From assembly GCA_004557975.1 (NCBI GenBank), contig SFEV01000013.1:1-62627 (forward strand): a DNA stretch of 62,627 bases, read 5' to 3'. Positions 60,936 to 62,627 of this stretch are shown here, one piece after another (the stretch's first letter is position 1; the number at the start of each line of letters is the position of its first letter). The notes under the pieces were generated by a model that worked only from the letters and a program-made list of their open reading frames with translations, searched no databases and was not told where the DNA came from. Position numbers and translations under genes: made by a program. Source of the DNA: Lachnospiraceae bacterium (GTDB lineage: Bacteria > Bacillota > Clostridia > Lachnospirales > Lachnospiraceae).

Positions 60936-62627
60936 ATGTCTGCAATGCAGGAAAATGATAAGAAAAGTGGCAAAAGAAAAATATGCAGTCTGAAAAAGTT
61001 CTGTATTCTACAGTGGATAAGGATAGTACCAGCCATGCTGTTGTTCAGCATGGCTATTGCTGTGTTTCGAAGCGATGACGCAGGCAAGGTGATTTATGTT
61101 CCGTATGATGAACTTACACAGAATGTAATCGGTATGGAATACGACAGAGAGATGGACTGTTACCTGATAACGGAAAAACGATCCGGTTATCTGCTTGAAG
61201 CAGATAATGCAGCGCAGGAATATCATTATTTATATCTTCGCGTAAATTCTGTTCCGGAGGGATCACAGTGGAAGGTTACATTGCTGGATCAGGACAGGAG
61301 ATGTCTGGATGAAGAGACGTTTCCTGTGAAGAACGGAAAAAACAGGATCACGCTGCCGGATCTACCCTTTACTGCTCTGTATATTTCTATAGACGGGCAG
61401 GAAGGTGAGACTCTGTCTGTAGAAGAAATACAGGTTCGCAGGAACGCCGGGTATTTTTCCAAAAAGAAATTTCTTCTGAATACGGTCGTGTTTTTCATCG
61501 GTCTGTGTATGCTGGGCCTGATGATACAGCTGGCAAATAAAAATCAGAAACTACGTACCTTTGGTGCTGAGATCGGAGGAAGCGCCGGGAGATTTGCGTA
61601 TACGCTGGGCAGTGTATTTGCTCATTGTATGGAGAAAATACTTTTCTGTACGGCGAAGCTTTCGAACCGACTCACACGGAGGAAAAAAGGCAGTCGTTCA
61701 CAGCCGGATGAGAATCAGATAAAGCATAGGCTGAGAATCGTAATGTTTCTTCTGATATTTGCAGATCTGTGCTATCTTGGCACAAAGGGGATTTCCTGTG
61801 CTGCAGAACATTCCGATCTGCACAGATGGATGATTTGCGGCGTACTGCTGATTCTGACCGGGCTGTGTCTGGAGGGAAACGCTGATCAAAGCTGTAAACG
61901 CAGGAGTTTACTCTGTTTTTCAGTGATATTTCTGCTGCTTGGCTGCCTGGCAGATTTTATGGGAGGAAGAAAGTTCAGGTATGCAGCGTTCTGTATGCTG
62001 ATGTTTGGCGGTCTGCTGTGCAGAGTATGGCATAATATGAAACGGCCGGAATTACTCCTGGAGGAGTTCAGGACCGCCTGCAAAATCAGCTTTGCAGCCG
62101 TTCTGTTCTGCTGCATTTTATTCAGACCTGCATTTCCGGGCATCTGCTATACCGGGACGGCGTGCGATGTGACGTTTTTTGGAAGCTATCTCCTCGTTGT
62201 GGCTGTTGTATTTTTCAGTGATCTCGAAAAACGCAGGACAGGAATTCTGAACGGAATCGGAGCCGCCTGCTGTCTTTATCTGATCTGGATGACGCAGAAC
62301 GCAGCGCTTGTTCTGACAGCCATTCTGCTGGGATGTGTATACCTTGTGTATTGGGTCTGCGCAGTGCTGCGGACAGACAAAGAGCGCAGGGCAGCACTTG
62401 TGATCAACGCCGCCGGTGCTGCGGTACTTGGAACCCTCGCTGTATTTGCACTGAGATACCTTCTCTACACGGTGACGCCGCTTCTGGGAATGCAGATCAC
62501 TTTTGAAAACGAACAGCTGATTTATATGGAACGAACCGTAAAGGATATATTTAACAGCCGGGACTGGAAATACATTTTTTACGATCAGATTCTTATATTG
62601 AAGGAGTATATACGCAAATTCAACCTG
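60936..62627 (+). CDS. Large membrane protein of the polysaccharide region (partial, runs off window)
   Basis: Open from ATG at 60936 (AAAGGA upstream) to the last base, 564 codons with no stop. A basic N-terminus leads to one helix (WIRIVPAMLLFSMAIAVF), an outer beta-rich domain of about 125 residues, a second helix near 190, a cytoplasmic basic stretch (RLTRRKKGSR), and then a block of at least eight helices. No known motif was recognised. The two-part plan, an outer lectin-like domain and a polymerase-like helical block, recalls Wzy/ligase-type proteins. It starts 18 bases after the preceding gene and is probably in its operon. Confidence 0.75.
   Translation, partial: MSAMQENDKKSGKRKICSLKKFCILQWIRIVPAMLLFSMAIAVFRSDDAGKVIYVPYDELTQNVIGMEYDREMDCYLITEKRSGYLLEADNAAQEYHYLYLRVNSVPEGSQWKVTLLDQDRRCLDEETFPVKNGKNRITLPDLPFTALYISIDGQEGETLSVEEIQVRRNAGYFSKKKFLLNTVVFFIGLCMLGLMIQLANKNQKLRTFGAEIGGSAGRFAYTLGSVFAHCMEKILFCTAKLSNRLTRRKKGSRSQPDENQIKHRLRIVMFLLIFADLCYLGTKGISCAAEHSDLHRWMICGVLLILTGLCLEGNADQSCKRRSLLCFSVIFLLLGCLADFMGGRKFRYAAFCMLMFGGLLCRVWHNMKRPELLLEEFRTACKISFAAVLFCCILFRPAFPGICYTGTACDVTFFGSYLLVVAVVFFSDLEKRRTGILNGIGAACCLYLIWMTQNAALVLTAILLGCVYLVYWVCAVLRTDKERRAALVINAAGAAVLGTLAVFALRYLLYTVTPLLGMQITFENEQLIYMERTVKDIFNSRDWKYIFYDQILILKEYIRKFNL

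Noticed and set aside
1..62627. tRNA, rRNA, CRISPR arrays, transposase or integrase genes
   Set aside because: None was recognised on either strand; repeats seen are short tandem or palindromic and not CRISPR-like in spacing.

Overview
The window reads as chromosome of an anaerobic gut-type Firmicute, most likely a Lachnospiraceae-like Clostridium relative. The indications are a one-chain pyruvate:ferredoxin oxidoreductase, RNase Y, an ABC-F ATPase of clostridial type, a TPP riboswitch read by transcription attenuation, a GAAC-N4-GTTC type LexA box, AGGAGG ribosome binding sites before nearly every gene, and sigma-A promoters with 17-bp spacers. No tRNA, rRNA or CRISPR array was seen. The taxon is an inference from gene content.

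Layout. 1-1.85 kb: end of a possible HEPN/MNT pair and a convergent SpoIID-like, peptidoglycan-binding protein. 1.9-6.5 kb: carAB behind a strongly structured leader. 6.6-9.2 kb: a zinc-dependent phospholipase C-like protein, then a TPP riboswitch, attenuator and thiC. 9.2-12.7 kb: a ydjI-ydjG-ydjH-like membrane-stress trio without pspA. 12.8-14.4 kb: ABC-F ATPase on the minus strand. 14.7-22.8 kb: a ten-gene bacterial microcompartment (BMC) operon with class II aldolase, CoA-acylating aldehyde dehydrogenase, zinc alcohol dehydrogenase, four BMC-H shell genes, PduL, a BMC-P vertex protein, a PduS-like flavo/Fe-S protein and a PduT-like Fe-S shell trimer. No diol dehydratase is present, so the genes fit a lumen in which fuculose/rhamnulose-1-phosphate is cleaved and the resulting lactaldehyde is split between reduction and CoA-dependent oxidation.

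22.9-26.6 kb: a secreted Ig-like protein, tagD and a tagF-like polymerase (teichoic acid). 26.6-31.3 kb: bioY under two BirA-type operators, then the highly expressed PFOR. 31.3-33.4 kb: PAP2 phosphatase and mgtE with a small leader ORF. 33.5-42.4 kb: surface polysaccharide genes (YfhO fusion, GT2, ATP-grasp, flippase, CapK-like adenylating enzyme). 42.5-45.3 kb: P-type ATPase. 45.3-50.8 kb: the pyrH-frr-uppS-cdsA-dxr-rseP block for UMP phosphorylation, ribosome recycling, isoprenoid and phospholipid precursors. 51.3-54.7 kb: SOS-boxed recA, recX and rny; recA carries an internal out-of-frame gap of about 44 bases. 55-58.6 kb: a phosphatidylserine/phosphatidylethanolamine operon (PAP2-like, YbhN-like, pssA, psd). 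58.7 kb to the end: rfbA and two polytopic membrane proteins, the last running off the window.

The best leads are the dehydratase-less BMC, its shell gene with a histone-like basic extension and a second internal start, the broken recA, the paired BirA operators, and a roughly 185-bp palindromic element between frr and uppS that has inverted ends and an 8-bp direct repeat, with related motifs elsewhere in the window.
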